Source: Tolypeutes matacus (lineage: Eukaryota; Chordata; Mammalia; Cingulata; Chlamyphoridae). Taken from it: a stretch of DNA of 64,000 nt. The notes under the pieces are model-generated. The model had not been told where the DNA came from. It was given only the letters and a program-made list of their open reading frames with translations, and did not search any database. The stretch spans positions 8,256,489 through 8,320,488 of the forward strand of contig JAKSZT010017954.1 of the NCBI GenBank assembly GCA_026826555.1, written 5' to 3'. A program made the translations under genes and the position numbers. Positions 21,345 through 32,170 of the stretch are shown here, in pieces (position 1 is the first letter of the stretch; the number at the start of each line of letters is the position of its first letter).

Positions 21345-21485
21345 ACCCTATGATCTGGGTGACTCTGAACCAATCACTCTGGGCCTCAGTTTCCTCCTCT
21401 GCAAAACTGAGTGGTTTAGACTAGATACTCCCTAAAGTCCTTTCCAGCTCCCCAAGCCTCTGATTCTCTTTAATCTTGACCAGGG
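21345..21485 (+). repeat. MIR SINE fragment (sense)
   Basis: CTGGGTGACTCTGAACCAATCAC, GGGCCTCAGTTTCCTCCTCTGC, then CTCCCTAAAGTCCTTTCCAGCTC: the 3' two-thirds of a MIR in sense orientation. Confidence 0.85.
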
Positions 21486-21904
21486 GCAAGAGAATGTGCT
21501 GGATCCTGAGTAGCAAAGAAGTTTCATCTCGCCTGCTGGTTTTGAGAGTGATGTCCTGAAGAGGGCTTGGAGGCCGTGATGGCCACTGGGGTGGGAGAGG
21601 CAGGGTGCCTACCCTTTTCCCCCTAACTCTGCCCAGAATGAACCACAGATGCTATAACCTCATGAAAACGTGCTGGGGCTGGGGGCTGGGAGCGGTGGCT
21701 CCAGAAGTCCTTGATCTGAAGCCGAGTCAGGAAAGCAACTATTACCTAGTGCCTTGCAACTCCCAGAGTGGTCCACCATCCGGCAGCGTCCGCATAACCT
21801 GAAGCCGTTAGAAGAGCAGAATCTTGACTGCTCAAGACCCAAGATGAATCCAAATGTGCATTTTCACTGGATCCTGAGGTGATTTGCAGGCACAGCCTTT
21901 GGAG

Positions 21905-22075
21905 AAATGCTGTTCAAAGTTGCCTATGCATTGGAATCACCCGGGGGGCTCCCAACCCCCCCCCAAATTCCAGTGTCACTGGTCTGGGATGTGGCCAGCA
22001 CACTGGGACTTCTTAAGGCTCTTCAAGTTATTCTAATGTGCAGCAAAGGTTTGAGAACCACCAAAGGAAATTCTC
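21905..22075 (+). repeat. MER5-like hAT MITE
   Basis: Contains CCTATGCATTGGAATCACCC, CACTGGTCTGGGATGTGGCC and TTATTCTAATGTGCAGCAAAGGTTTGAGAACCACC in the MER5A/B order. It is a non-autonomous Charlie-group DNA transposon fossil with no coding capacity. Confidence 0.85.
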
Positions 22076-22276
22076 CCATTCAGGTTCTAAAATCCAAATC
22101 CCAGGATGGCTGACCTTCTTCTGGAATGGTCTGTACAGCCTGTATCCTAAGCATCACTTGCCATGCATGCCTTCCCAAGGCCAGAGCAGAGTCACCCATT
22201 TCTGAGGTTCTGATTTAATGATGGAGTCACCTCCTCCCAAATTCGTACCTGTCCCTGCATTTCTTCATTTACCTAC

Positions 22277-22320
<44 letters not shown>

Positions 22321-23045
22321 AATCACACCACTCCAAATCAGAACAGAACTTTCTTCTTCAACCATACCTTTCATGCAAGGATCTCCAAGCGCCCTCCAAG
22401 CAAGAGGCTGGAACTGTTGGGAGCCAGACAAGCCAACGGCAAACACTCCTTGGAGTCAGTCCCTTCTGGTGTGCAAAATCATGAGTCAGCCTGCATTATA
22501 ACTAATAATTTGAGGCTAACAATAAGATCGCTGGATTTGACAGTATTCTTCAGAATTCTGTGATTCCTCTCTGGTGCCTACTGGCCTTTGAGGCTCCATC
22601 AGATTCTGTGCTGGGTTTTTTAAAAAGCTGAATAGAAGCATTTATCTCTTTGGGTGTTGAGAATTAGAGTAGTTTTATTTTCATTTGGGAATTTATTTAA
22701 AGATAACATGGGTGCCAAGCCAGGACCAGCTGTACTGAATTGACTAGAGCTTCCAGAGCAGGGGAGCTAGGGTCTGTGTGTAGATTTGTGTGTCTTGCAG
22801 CAAAAAAGAGAGTGACACACCTGAGCTGAGGACAGACAGACCATCCTAGACCTGCTACCATCATGACGGGTTGGGGACAACCCACGACCCGGCTTGAAAT
22901 GGGATGCCCACAGAGAATACTACAGCTCTACATCCATGAGTTCACCCAAACAAAAAGTGATTTAACAAACTCAGAATCTCATGTTTCTTACAGAAAGTCT
23001 GCTTGTCTTTAGAGAGGCACAGGGAAGATGGAGCTTTTAGTTAGT
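22076..23045. other. Unique-looking DNA with (CT)n microsatellite
   Basis: A (CT)n run at about 22279-22317 is the only low-complexity tract. The rest shows no repeat family. The frame at 22697-22885 (minus) is not gene-like. Motifs such as TATAACTAATAATTTGAGGC at 22497-22516 are AT-rich and TF-site-like but not specific. Confidence 0.35.
22279..22317. repeat. (CT)n microsatellite
   Basis: About 19 uninterrupted CT units, long enough to be polymorphic. On the opposite strand it reads (GA)n. Confidence 0.95.
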
Positions 23046-23052
23046 GGGTCAC

Positions 23053-23470
23053 ATGGTGTCTTGGTTTGTCTGAGCTGCTATCTCAGAAACCACATGATGG
23101 GTTGGCTCAAACAATGGGAATTTGTTGGCTCACTGTTTCAAGGCTACAGGAAGTCCAACATCAAGATAGCAGCAAGACTTACTATCTCCTGGAGTCTAGC
23201 ATTCTGGAGCTGGCTGCTGGCAATCCTTGGGGCTCCTTGGTTTGGATCTCTGCCTTCTGTCACAGGACGATGTCCTCTACTTTTTCACTTCTGTGACTTC
23301 AGGGTCCACTTCAAAGGACCTCCAGAAATCTGGATTAAGACCACCCTCATTCAGTTGGGCCACATCTGAACTTAAAAAAAAAACTCTTCCAAAGCTCTTG
23401 TTTACAATGTGTGCACACCCACAGGGACATGGATTAAAATTGAGAGCATGTATTTGTTGGGATACATAAG
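23053..23470 (-). mobile_element. MLT1/MaLR-like LTR (antisense)
   Basis: It begins TGTCTTGGTTTGTCTGAGCTGCTAT, followed by CAAACAATGGGAATTTGTTGGCTCAC and AGGAAGTCCAACATCAAG. This is the reverse complement of the MLT1 3' end (TTTGTTATGGCAGCC...AAACTAATACA). It ends near GGGATACATAAG. Ancient solo LTR; overlapping frames inside it are spurious. Confidence 0.7.
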
Positions 23471-23474
23471 TAAC

Positions 23475-23800
23475 CTACCAGCTTGGTATCTGGAACCAGA
23501 CTGTCACCTCTTGCAATTTACTGGGCAAGTTACTGAGTCTTCCTGCATTTTAGTTTCTTTGTCTGCAAAATGGGGGCAAGGGGGGGAAATGGATGTGGCT
23601 CAAGAGGTTCGGCATCCATCTACCATATGGAGGGACCAGGGTTCGATCCCCAGGACTCTCCTGGTAAAAAAAAAAAAAAAAAAGAAAAAAAAAAAGAAAA
23701 TGGGGGCAAGGGGGATATCAGTATTAATTCAGCGAGCGGATGGCACACAGCAAGTACACAAGTTTGCTATTATTACTTCTTAGTTCCTTCTGGGTACGGA
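23475..23800 (+). repeat. MIR SINE split by a DAS-like SINE
   Basis: The left half (AACCAGACTGTCACCTCTTGC, then ACTGGGCAAGTTACTGAGTC, then TTTCTTTGTCTGCAAAATGGGGG) ends at the TSD, and the right half resumes after 23714 with the MIR 3' part. The SINE at 23585-23696 interrupts it. Confidence 0.75.
23585..23696 (+). mobile_element. Short DAS-like SINE (sense) with 18-bp TSD
   Basis: A head of about 80 bp (GGATGTGGCTCAAGAGGTTC, CCATCTACCATATGG, GGGTTCGATCCCCAGGACTC) goes directly into a poly(A) tail with G interruptions, lacking the long body of full DAS SINEs. It is bracketed by AAAATGGGGGCAAGGGGG at 23567-23584 and 23697-23714. The B box GGTTCGATCC is canonical. The 124-codon lysine-rich frame across it is an artefact. 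Confidence 0.88.
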
Positions 23801-23825
23801 GTGTGTGTGTGTAATGAATCATCAA

Positions 23826-24870
23826 CCATATATCAGATTAAATAACAGAGCAACCGGTTTTGAGAAGCTGCAGTAGGAATGCTGAAGGCTGAAAAGCTAC
23901 ATCAATGTGCGCTACAGATGTTTGAGGGTTTCTTACCAGGCTCTAGAAATGTTTACGCAGTAATTAGGCCTGTTATCAGTACACAAACAGATTACGCTTT
24001 ATCGAGTGAATGGAAGAGCTCAAAAACCCTCCCATTTTTCATTCGGCTCACAGTACTTCCCTAATTCCTGGGTTTACTAAAATAAATTCATTTTTCAATA
24101 ACCACAGAGACACTGCAGAGCGCAGGGAAAAGAGCACTTGGGTGGGGAAACAGATTCTGACAGAGTGCGTGTCATTTCATCTCTCGTCCTCTTGCTCCCC
24201 GCTCCATAAAGTGAGCTAAACAAGGTCTCTGCTCGCTCTTAAAGCCCGTGGCTCTGTTACTTACAACCATTCTCCTCTAAGCACACATTCATTCTTCTCA
24301 TCACCAAGAAAGAAGAGATGTGTTTAATTAAAGTAATAATGAGCGAGGCAGGAATTCTGCTGAATCGCCTAATGAGACTTCCCGTCCAACACTATTGGGT
24401 TATATTAACACCGAGCTGGTGGCTATTAACTCCTGGTTCTTCAGCCCCAAACCCAGTCCGCAAGGTGAAACCACACAGTAGACTTTGCTCCATGCATATA
24501 TACAGCTCTAAATAACACTTCATTTAATGTTTTTCTTTTCCTGTTTTCCAAAGATAAAATTGCTGTAATAACTAAGTCACCAAAATAATTAGCTAAGCTG
24601 CCTTATTTGCACTTCTAAATTTTCATATTGGCTAACTTTTGTTAATGAAAATGTGCAAGTGATTTGCAATCAAAATACAAACTTTTGGGATCCAATACCA
24701 GAGCAATAATGTTTAAATGTTCAGAGATGAGCTTTTAATGACTATTTAATTGTTCTGTTCCTCAGAAGTATAAATTACACTTTCAGCGAACACTCTGAAT
24801 ACTAAAAAAGTCAAGATTCTATTTCTCCTAAGTTATGTCTTTGCGTTTCCTAGCAATTTTTTTTTTCAAG
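23826..24870. promoter_or_regulatory. Candidate conserved non-coding / enhancer-like block
   Basis: About 1 kb, repeat-poor apart from a MIR-like patch near 24095-24275. It is rich in homeodomain-type sites (TTTAATTAAAGTAATAATGAG at 24323-24343, AAAATAATTAGCTAAGC at 24582-24598, TTTAATGACTATTTAATTG at 24736-24754) and has a POU-like GTGATTTGCAATC. Such dense ATTA clusters beside retained CpGs are typical of developmental enhancers near regulatory genes. Conservation is not testable here, so the function is inference. Confidence 0.35.
24095..24275 (+). repeat. Possible MIR fragment (sense)
   Basis: AGAGCACTTGGGTGGGGAAACAG, then GTGTCATTTCATCTCTCGTCC, then AAGGTCTCTGCTCGCTCTTAAAGC follow the MIR outline with high divergence. 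It may be an exapted MIR inside the enhancer-like block. Confidence 0.5.
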
Positions 24871-24982
24871 GAGGGAATAAGGTCATCTAGGTTTCAGTCT
24901 CTAGAGGAAGGATTTCCAGAGAATAATACGGGAGTAGGGGAACTAGTTACAGCAATATTATAAAATTCAAAAGAAAATATAG

Positions 24983-25167
24983 GGAAGCGGCTGTGGCTAA
25001 ATCAGTGGGGCTCCCGTTTACTATATGGGAGGCCCCAGGTTCGGTTCCCGGGGCCTCCTGGTGAGGGCAGGCCCGCCCACATGGCGTGGTTGGCTGACCC
25101 AGCGAGCACAAGCAGCAAGGGGGGGATAAATGAATAAATAAATAAAATCTTTAAAAAAAAAAAAAAA
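24983..25167 (+). mobile_element. DAS-type SINE (full length, sense)
   Basis: GGAAGCGGCTGTGGCTAAATC, TATATGGGAGGCCCCAGG, GTTCGGTTCCCGGGGCC, CCAGCGAGCACAAGCAGC, then AATAAATAAATAAAATC and poly(A). Perfect 13-bp TSD AAAGAAAATATAG at 24970-24982 and 25168-25180. It lies head-to-head with the antisense copy at 25269. Confidence 0.93.
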
Positions 25168-25268
25168 AAAGAAAATATAGACAGATGTATTTGAAATGCA
25201 TAGGAAAATCTCTACCTATATCTATACTGAAATGGGGAATGAGAGTGGAGAAGATGCCTTCACTTTTT

Positions 25269-25464
25269 TTTTTTTTTTTTTTTTTTTTAAAGATTTTTTT
25301 ATTTATTTATTCATTCATCCCCCCCCCTGCTGCCCGTGCTCGCTGGGTCAGCCAACCACGCCGTGCGGACGGGCCTGCCCTCACCAGGAGGCCCCGGGAA
25401 CCGAACCCGGGACCTCCCATATGGCAAACGGGAGCCCCACTGATTGAGCCACAGCCGCCTCCCA
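25269..25464 (-). mobile_element. DAS-type SINE (full length, antisense)
   Basis: The reverse complement of the same element: a T run, ATTTATTTATTCATTCATCC, GCTCGCTGGGTCAGCCAACC, GGGAACCGAACCCGGGACC, then CACTGATTGAGCCACAGCCGCC. Perfect 15-bp TSD ATGCCTTCACTTTTT at 25254-25268 and 25465-25479. With the sense copy at 24983 it forms an inverted pair about 100 bp apart. Confidence 0.93.
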
Positions 25465-25479
25465 ATGCCTTCACTTTTT

Positions 25480-26080
25480 ATGTGGCACATTGCCATACTG
25501 TTTGAATTTCTTACAAGAAAATGTTTACTTTCATGATTTAAAAAAATTCAAGCCAAAAATGAAGAGCTACCCGTTGGACATCGGACAGCTGTTGCAAAAT
25601 GAATATCCTATCTTCTGTCCCAATCAGGACCACAGGTTTCTGACATTAAAATTTCCAGAAATAAATGGTAGGAAAAAAGTTTTAGAAAATATAGAGTCTC
25701 AAAACACTCCATTCAGAACTTTTGTGGTCATCAGTGTTTATATTTTAAAGCATTTTTTTTTTCTGATAAAACAACTGTATGCTCTTCTTCAAAAATAAAA
25801 ATAAAAGTTATTCATTAAGGGCAACACCTTCAGACAAGCATTGTGAACATTTTTTGGTCGGTTTCTTTTCAGTGTACCATGCTTTTAAACACAACCGAAA
25901 TCACACTATAAATGCAGTGGTGTCAGTAATCACATTTAAATGGTACATTAGGAATCACTAAATTAAGGTCACCAGAGCATTTTTTGCCCATCTGTTACTC
26001 TTAAACAGTACATTTCATTTTACACGCTAATGGATAAAGACTCTCTTTATCGTACCAAGGTAGTACATAAAGATTGCATA
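25480..26080. other. AT-rich sequence, no gene seen
   Basis: Short frames only (25490-25798, 25779-25961), with no domain. It could be unique DNA; an old L1-like remnant is not excluded. Confidence 0.35.
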
Positions 26081-26084
26081 GCTG

Positions 26085-26640
26085 CCAGGATGATCTTTTG
26101 TAAACAGATTAAATCATGTCACTCTTCTGTTTAACTCTCTCTAGTGGTTCCCATCAAACTCATTACCAAACCGAAACTCCACACAGGGACGGACGAGGCC
26201 CTCCATGAAGTAGCCCCTGCCTCTCAACTCATCTCCTGCCACCTTCCCCTTACGACACCCCTGCTACACCAGCCTCCTTCCTGGTCCTCAAATGCACCCG
26301 GCCCATTCCTGCCCCAGGACCTTTGCACTAGCTGCTCCCCTTGACTGGAAGTTCTTCCCCAGCCCTTCGCCAACTGACCCCTTCACATCCTTCTTGTTTC
26401 AGCTTAAAAATGGTCTCCTCAGTGACCACCCAATCTGAAGTAGCCCCTAAATGTCTCGATATCATCTAATTTTATTTTCTATATTTTATTTTGGTTTTGG
26501 TTGTTGTTGTTGTCATTTATGCCCCCACTAGAATAGGAGCGTACAATCTTTGACTGTCTGATTTATCGTTTTCCCCGGTACCTAAACCAGAGGTGCTCGA
26601 TATATACTGGTTGAATGAATGAAAGTGTTTTCAAAGTATC
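26085..26640 (+). repeat. L2 LINE 3' end (sense)
   Basis: TAAACAGATTAAATCATGTCACTC, TCTAGTGGTTCCCATC, CCAGGACCTTTGCACTAGC, TGCTCCCCTTGACTGGAAG, then a CCCCCACTAGAATAGGAGC and GGTTGAATGAATGAAAG end: the diagnostic order of L2 3' ends. The frame at 26144-26344 is L2-derived and dead. Confidence 0.88.
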
Positions 26641-27384
26641 CACATTTGTGGGGCAGGAGAGAAAGTAACCTACTTAACTAGGCCTTACTCACATCCGCAC
26701 AGCCCCCTAAGGAGACTCTTTTAACTGGGTCGTCACCTTCTGCTGCAGCCTGGTCATGGAGAGATGCCCACAGCCCTGCCATTTGGAAAACAAAGCAGAT
26801 ATTTCATTTTGGCCAGACTTTCATTTTGCTTATCCACCCTGTTATATAAAATAGCTACTGGGGGTCTCACCATATTCTTCCTTTTCTGTCACGCCCAAGT
26901 CAGTCCTGCCAACTACCTCCACCCCCACCCCCATGAGGGACATGCCCAATATTTACAGCACCCATCTTTTAGCAGGCTTACTCCCGTTTCCTTTCAGAAA
27001 ACTACCTCTGCCCATCCCAATGTCATTGCGAGGAATGGAGACCCAAAGCTATGCCAACTGCACTTAACCTGTGAGCATTTTGAGGCTATAATAGGATGAT
27101 ATTTAATAATAATAATAATGAAAAAGGTCGGATATCATTTACTTCCATGGCATCACCCGGGAGAGACAGTCAGGCAGTTCCTGCTACAACGTCCCCTGCA
27201 CTGCCTGGTTCCTGTCTGCTCCAAGCCTGTCTCTTCAGGCGTGCCCTCAATCCTGTGAGTTCCCACCAGTAAGAATACATTCCTTTTTTAATTTTGTTTT
27301 TGTTTTCGGTGTTAGCAAGAGTCAGTTTCTGTTGCTTACAACCCAAGAACCCTAACTGATAATCCTCCCTAAATGTGTGCCAAA
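26641..27384. other. Unassigned, no gene seen
   Basis: Frames at 26764-27099 and 27170-27505 (minus) have no domain or splice support. (AAT)n microrepeat around 27105-27120. No named repeat is clear. Confidence 0.3.
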
Positions 27385-27965
27385 TCCGTTTCTTCTTCTC
27401 CATCCTCCCTACCATGGCCTCCTCACCCCTTGGCCAGCTTTCTGTGCCAGCCTCCTCCCTGGCATCCCTGTTTCTGCTCTTCTCACTGCCAAATCCATTC
27501 TCCATGCAGTCCTCAGCCAGACTTACCTAAAACTCAAATCTGACCACACCACCTTTCCCTGCAATGGCTCCCCATTCCTGAACTTTGTCTTGATGACACC
27601 TGCATCTATCAATCAAGCCTCCTCTCCTGTCACCCCTTGCTTCAACCTTGAAGCTCTAGGAACTCCAAACTGCCTGCTGCTGCTCCACGCTCTCCATGTG
27701 TTTTCTGACCTCCTAGCCTTTGCCCAAACTGTGTCCTCTGCCCTGGAATTCCCATTTTGAGGCTGACGACTTCATACCCATCCTTTAAACTCAGCTCAGA
27801 GATCATCTCCACCCTAGGCCAGTTTCCTTCTCACTCAGCTCACAAATGCATCACTCTATCCACTCATCTGTGGGTTTGGGGATAACAAGGGGCTGTGTCA
27901 TATCCATCTCCCAATACATGGCATATAATAGCCACTGAATAAATTTTCATTTGATGTTAAATTAT
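27385..27965 (+). repeat. L2 LINE 3' end (sense), second copy
   Basis: TCAAATCTGACCACACCACC, CCTGCAATGGCTCCCCATTCC, TTTGCCCAAACTGTGTCC, CAGAGATCATCTCC, then ATACATGGCATATAATAGCC and ACTGAATAAATTTTC: an L2 3' end including part of the degraded ORF2 C-terminus. The 127-codon frame at 27377-27760 is this relic. Confidence 0.85.
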
Positions 27966-28324
27966 TAAAAACATAATTCACTCTGAAAAGCCCAGGTTGG
28001 ATGCAAAAATCATATTTTCATTTTCCTCCTTTCTAAGCACATTCAGAATTACCTTCAAACCGAGCATGCTGGGGAATCAGCCGAAGCGCTGCCAATCTTG
28101 CTTAAGAGTAAGGACTCACACTGTTTTAACAAGTATCAGAGGCTACTGCAGGTGGCACTGCCTAATGGTTCTCAATCACGAATGGACATTTCAGACACTC
28201 TGACATTAGTTAGCTTAAGCCTCAAGTGAAGAGCTAAGATGCCACCCACCCATGGCAATGTGGGCACAGATAAGGAATGTTAAAAATGCAAATAAAAACA
28301 GAAAAAGAAGAAGAAAAAGTCTAT

Positions 28325-28520
28325 AATCAAACCGACTGGGCTCAAACCTACACAGGCTCCAATGCAGGTGCAGGTGGGGAGGTGGCAGGGGCTTGGGCTC
28401 CAAGGTTGGCCAGCTGGGCAAATCACAGCTCCTCCTGTGCCTGAGTTTCCTCATCAGGCACGAGGCATGAGATGCCGACCTAGATTCACTCAACAAACAT
28501 CAACAGGGCTCCCACTGTGT
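28325..28520 (+). repeat. MIR SINE fragment (sense)
   Basis: CAGCTGGGCAAATCACAGCTCC followed by GTGCCTGAGTTTCCTCATCAGGC is the MIR core. The copy is diverged. Confidence 0.65.
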
Positions 28521-28614
28521 TTCTGTGTCTAACAAGGTTCCAGAGTGACTAACGTCTGTTCAGCAGTTCACAGGTAACTCAAACACTTTTCATATCATCT
28601 GCAAGCCGTGGGTA

Positions 28615-28830
28615 AAGAGGGCTCAGAACCAGAAACTCCAGCGCCTTCGAATCAAACCCTAACTCTGCCTCCTAAGGACAAGCTAGGCAGCCTTGGGGAA
28701 GTCATTTAACCTCCCTCCGCATCAGTCTCCGGAGACAAAAAAGGAGGATTGCACGAGAGCAAATGTGTCAAAGTGTCTGACACACAAACAGGACCTCAGG
28801 AGTCTGAATTGTGAGGGTCTCTAAAGGCCG
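28615..28830 (+). repeat. MIR SINE (sense)
   Basis: TTCGAATCAAACCCTAACTCTGCC, GCAGCCTTGGGGAAGTCATTTAACC, then CGCATCAGTCTCCGGAG and AGTGTCTGACACACAAAC: the MIR core and 3' end in order. Confidence 0.82.
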
Positions 28831-30249
28831 TAAATCTCCAAAGTTCTCTGAAGGGCCAGAAATAGCACCCCCTTCTGCCACCCACGAAAACGCCACGAGG
28901 CTGGCAGTGATGGAGACTGGTGGAAAAGCTGACGCTGCAGACACCTGGTCAGGCTCAGGGGCCCCCCTCCCTGCTGGTGGCCCGGGAGCACACGGGCCCT
29001 CCCAAAGCCCCTCGCTGAGGTAAAGAAATTTCCAGACTGGAACCCAACCCTGCACAATATTGAAGCACTGAGCAGGGGCCTCCTCCTGGGGAGGTAAGCA
29101 CCAATCCCACTTCCCAGCGCCACTCCTGGAAGTGGAAAGGGAATCATGTGCCCCGTCAAGCCTTGCCCGCTAGTTTCTCAACAAAACCGGCTGAATTAAA
29201 TTACCTTCTTTCTAAAAAGCCCTTATCCCTATCCCGTACCCTCACAAGGCCTGATTACTGGAAATAGTTACTTGCAGAGTTCAGAGAGAGGTGACATCTT
29301 GGTGAACAATCCTAAGAGGATTTAGCTCTCTTCCAATAAAATATTCCAGGGATTGGGTTTCCAGAGAATTCTGTTTTCGTTGTTCCACTTGGATACACCC
29401 AGTAACCAACTTCAGTTCCATAGACCACCTTCCCAGTAAACACAGACATGCTTCAGGCTGCTAATGCCACGGAAAACCCACACATCCGCCATGAACTCAG
29501 AGAGGGGAGTCACCCTACTTTCCTTTCTGCCAGAGCAGGCAACTGGGTACTCACGGTGGCCCCATCTAAGGTGCCCACCCTCTTTGCCTACTATTGCCTA
29601 AGGAACTAGCAAAGCTGTGCTGATCCCAGAGTCCTGGAAGGAATCCTAAACTGGGGCATACAACTGAGCTGCAAGGACAGGGCAAGACTGAGTTGCATCC
29701 CGGACTTCCATCAAGGCCTCATACAAATGGGTAGGAAATAAAAATCAGGATTCCACACTCTCCATCTTAACACTTCCTCCCACCCCACAAATATGAAACA
29801 AAAACCGTCAACAACCCAAAGAGGAGGCTTGAGCTGGGGCTTCTATAAAAAACACGCCCTGCTCTAGCCTTAAGACAATTTCACTCCAAGTGGCTTTAAA
29901 ATCTTGTCCCAAGCGCCAATGCCCTGAACTAAAAAATAGCTGCTCTTCTTGACTGAAAGTCAGCAGTGAAAGCAGAACATGGAAATCCAAAGAGAACGTG
30001 AGTTCTCATTCAGTTGCACAAATGTTGTGCGTGTGGACATACACAGAGCAAAAATCTACCCATTCTCCCTGGGTGCCGTCGTCTCAACTCAATGGCCATG
30101 GATATTCTCGGGCTAGAATGGAGTCACATCAACACGAATTAGACTTCCACCGGCATGACCCGACGCTGGCGCACGCAGCCTGCACTGAGCTGCTGTCCTC
30201 TGAGCCCAGGAAAGTCTCCTTTCCTGCGAAAAACAGGCTCCGGACCTGG
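28831..30249. other. Unique DNA flanking the CpG island
   Basis: About 1.4 kb without clear repeats; CpG density rises towards 30.1 kb. Overlapping frames on both strands (28768-29159 minus, 29998-30573 plus) are GC-driven and mutually overlapping, with no domain. If the promoter on the right reads leftwards, this is the start of its first intron and may hold regulatory sites. Confidence 0.4.
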
Positions 30250-31368
30250 GGCTGGCGCCCCAGCCCTGGCACCCAAGGAACTGCGGGCACCGCCTCACCG
30301 GGAGAGGTGAAGGCTCCGGCACAAATGCCAAAGAGGACACGGTCCTCACGCACTCCTCCTCCAGAGAGAACGAGAAGGAAAGAGCAATGGGGAAACGCTG
30401 CGCAGGAGCGGAGTGGGGCGCCCGGGGCTCGCGGCCAAAGGACTAGACATTGCCCTCGGGCCAAGTTCAGCATCCCCAAGGGGAGGCGTCCTGGCCGCCG
30501 AGGCCGGCCCCAGAACTACCTGCTGCTGCCCGGGCGCCCTCAGGCCAACTCAGAGGAAGTTCACTCCCCGTAGCGCCTGTCCGAGGAGGCGGGGGCACCC
30601 GTGCCCACCCAGACTCCCCGGAGAGCCACAGCCCACCCCCGCCCAGGCGCCGACCCATCAAGCCGCTTGGAGCCCAGGGGCGCTCTGAGCACCAGCCAGG
30701 TCCCAGGCCGGGGGCGCCGCAGGCCACCCAGGCTATTCCGCGCGCCCCCCGACCGGGTGGCCGCTGGGCGAGTGCGCCCTAGAGGGAGAGCAGTTGGCGC
30801 GAGGGGCTGGAGGTGGAGGGAATCCTGCCTGCTGCTTCTGGAATTCGCCATGACTCCCGGCTTCCCCAGTACCTAGCTGACTCCCTGCTCACCCACCTGG
30901 GCTGCGGTGCTGCTCCCGGTCCCATCCCATCCCGCCGCCTGAGTGGCCGGGGAATCGCAGCCCGGCGGCCACCCGCGCCGGGGACCGGGCGAGCGGTCTC
31001 CCCAGCCTGCAGCTGGCACAGTCCCGGGACAGCCGGGTGAGCCGCGGCCCTTCCCCAGCCCCACGCCCCGGAGCGGGCGGGCGGCCGAGAGCCACCCCTA
31101 GGGAGGGCACGGTGGCTCGGGTGGCCCCCACGCCGCCCGGTGCTCCCTTTCTGCCAGTGCCAACAGGTATGGGAGGCGCTGTCGGCCGCTCACCCGCCCA
31201 CTCCAGGGGTCTGCCGAGCGGAGATCGGCGGGGTCGCGGCCGGAGGCAGGAGCCCACGACAGCCCTGGGGTTGGGGTACCGTGGGCGAGGCGCGAGGAAG
31301 GAGGACCCGGGTGGGTGCAGGAGGCTAGGCAAGGGAGCGAGCGCGGGCGAGCGGGCGGCGGCACTCAC

Positions 31369-31960
31369 CTCTCGCTGGGCCGGGGCCGGCCGCACGGGCC
31401 CCGCCGCCCCGAAGCCGGGGTTCCGAGGCGCCTCCGCGCTCCGCTGGGGCTTCCTCCGAGGCCCGCAGGGGAGGGGGCGGCGTGGAATGGAGGCGCGGAG
31501 TCCGCACCGCTCGGCCGCACGCTCACACCCCCAGCCGGCAGCCGCGTCCCTGCGCCGGCATCCTCGCTGCCGCCGGCTCCCTCGGCGCCCCCGGGCCGCT
31601 CCCCAAGCGCTCGCCGGGGCCGGAGCAAGCCCCTCGTCGGCTCGGAGCACGATCTGGGCGCGTTCGCTCCCTGTCCTTGTCCTCTCCTCCCGTCTGGGGA
31701 CGCGTGCCCCGCACCCCCTGCACCGCGCGCTCTTCTACCCCTCCCGCTCCCGCTGGCCGTGCAGTGCCCCGGCGCGCGGGCTCAGCCCATGTGCGCGGCC
31801 GCCTCGCTGCACCCCGGAGCCCAGTGGCCGAGGCCCCGCCGGAGTTGCGCGCCCTAGAAACTCCATGCAGCTCCGGCCTCCTCCCCAGCTCCTCCCCGGC
31901 GGGCCCCCCGGGGCCTTGCCGCCGCCCCGAGCACGGTCCCGGCTCTGCCTCCGGCCCGCG
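31369..31960 (-). other. Putative non-coding first exon with splice donor
   Basis: On the minus strand the sequence GCCCAGCGAGAG runs into GTGAGTGCCG at 31368, an excellent match to the vertebrate donor consensus AG|GTGAGT. Upstream lie a GC box and an inverted CCAAT. A short upstream frame (start near 31865) ends within about 45 codons. Longer frames (31650-30889) read through the donor without any change in composition and are unlikely to be protein. The 5' limit is a guess; the exon would be 5'UTR of an unnamed gene extending left of the window. Confidence 0.4.
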
Positions 31961-32109
31961 TCAATAGCCGGGGTTCAGGGCTCGCCTCGGCCGCCCGCTC
32001 CCCGGCTTCTCCGAGGGTCGGGGCGCCCCCGCCCCCACCCCTTCGCCTCTCCAATGGCTCCCTTGGTTTCCAGGCAGCGCAACCTGAGGAACGCCTCGGC
32101 GCGCGCGCA

Positions 32110-32170
32110 CTCACACTCGCACACATACACACACGCACTGCACACACAGGCAGACACACGCGACACGCGG
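32110..32170. repeat. CA-rich simple sequence at CpG-island edge
   Basis: Imperfect (CA)n-type tract with CpG interruptions (CACTCGCACACATACACACACGC). On the minus strand it would lie just upstream of the inferred CCAAT box. Confidence 0.75.

Noticed and set aside
23409..23783. 124-codon frame with a poly-lysine run
   Set aside because: Produced by reading the poly(A) tail of the SINE at 23585-23696.
27377..27760. 127-codon frame as a possible small gene
   Set aside because: It coincides with a sense L2 LINE 3' end, and its text follows the L2 consensus order.
30889..31650. 253-codon minus-strand frame across the CpG island
   Set aside because: It runs straight through the good splice donor at 31368 with no change in character; arginine/proline/alanine-rich low-information text, more likely 5'UTR and intron.
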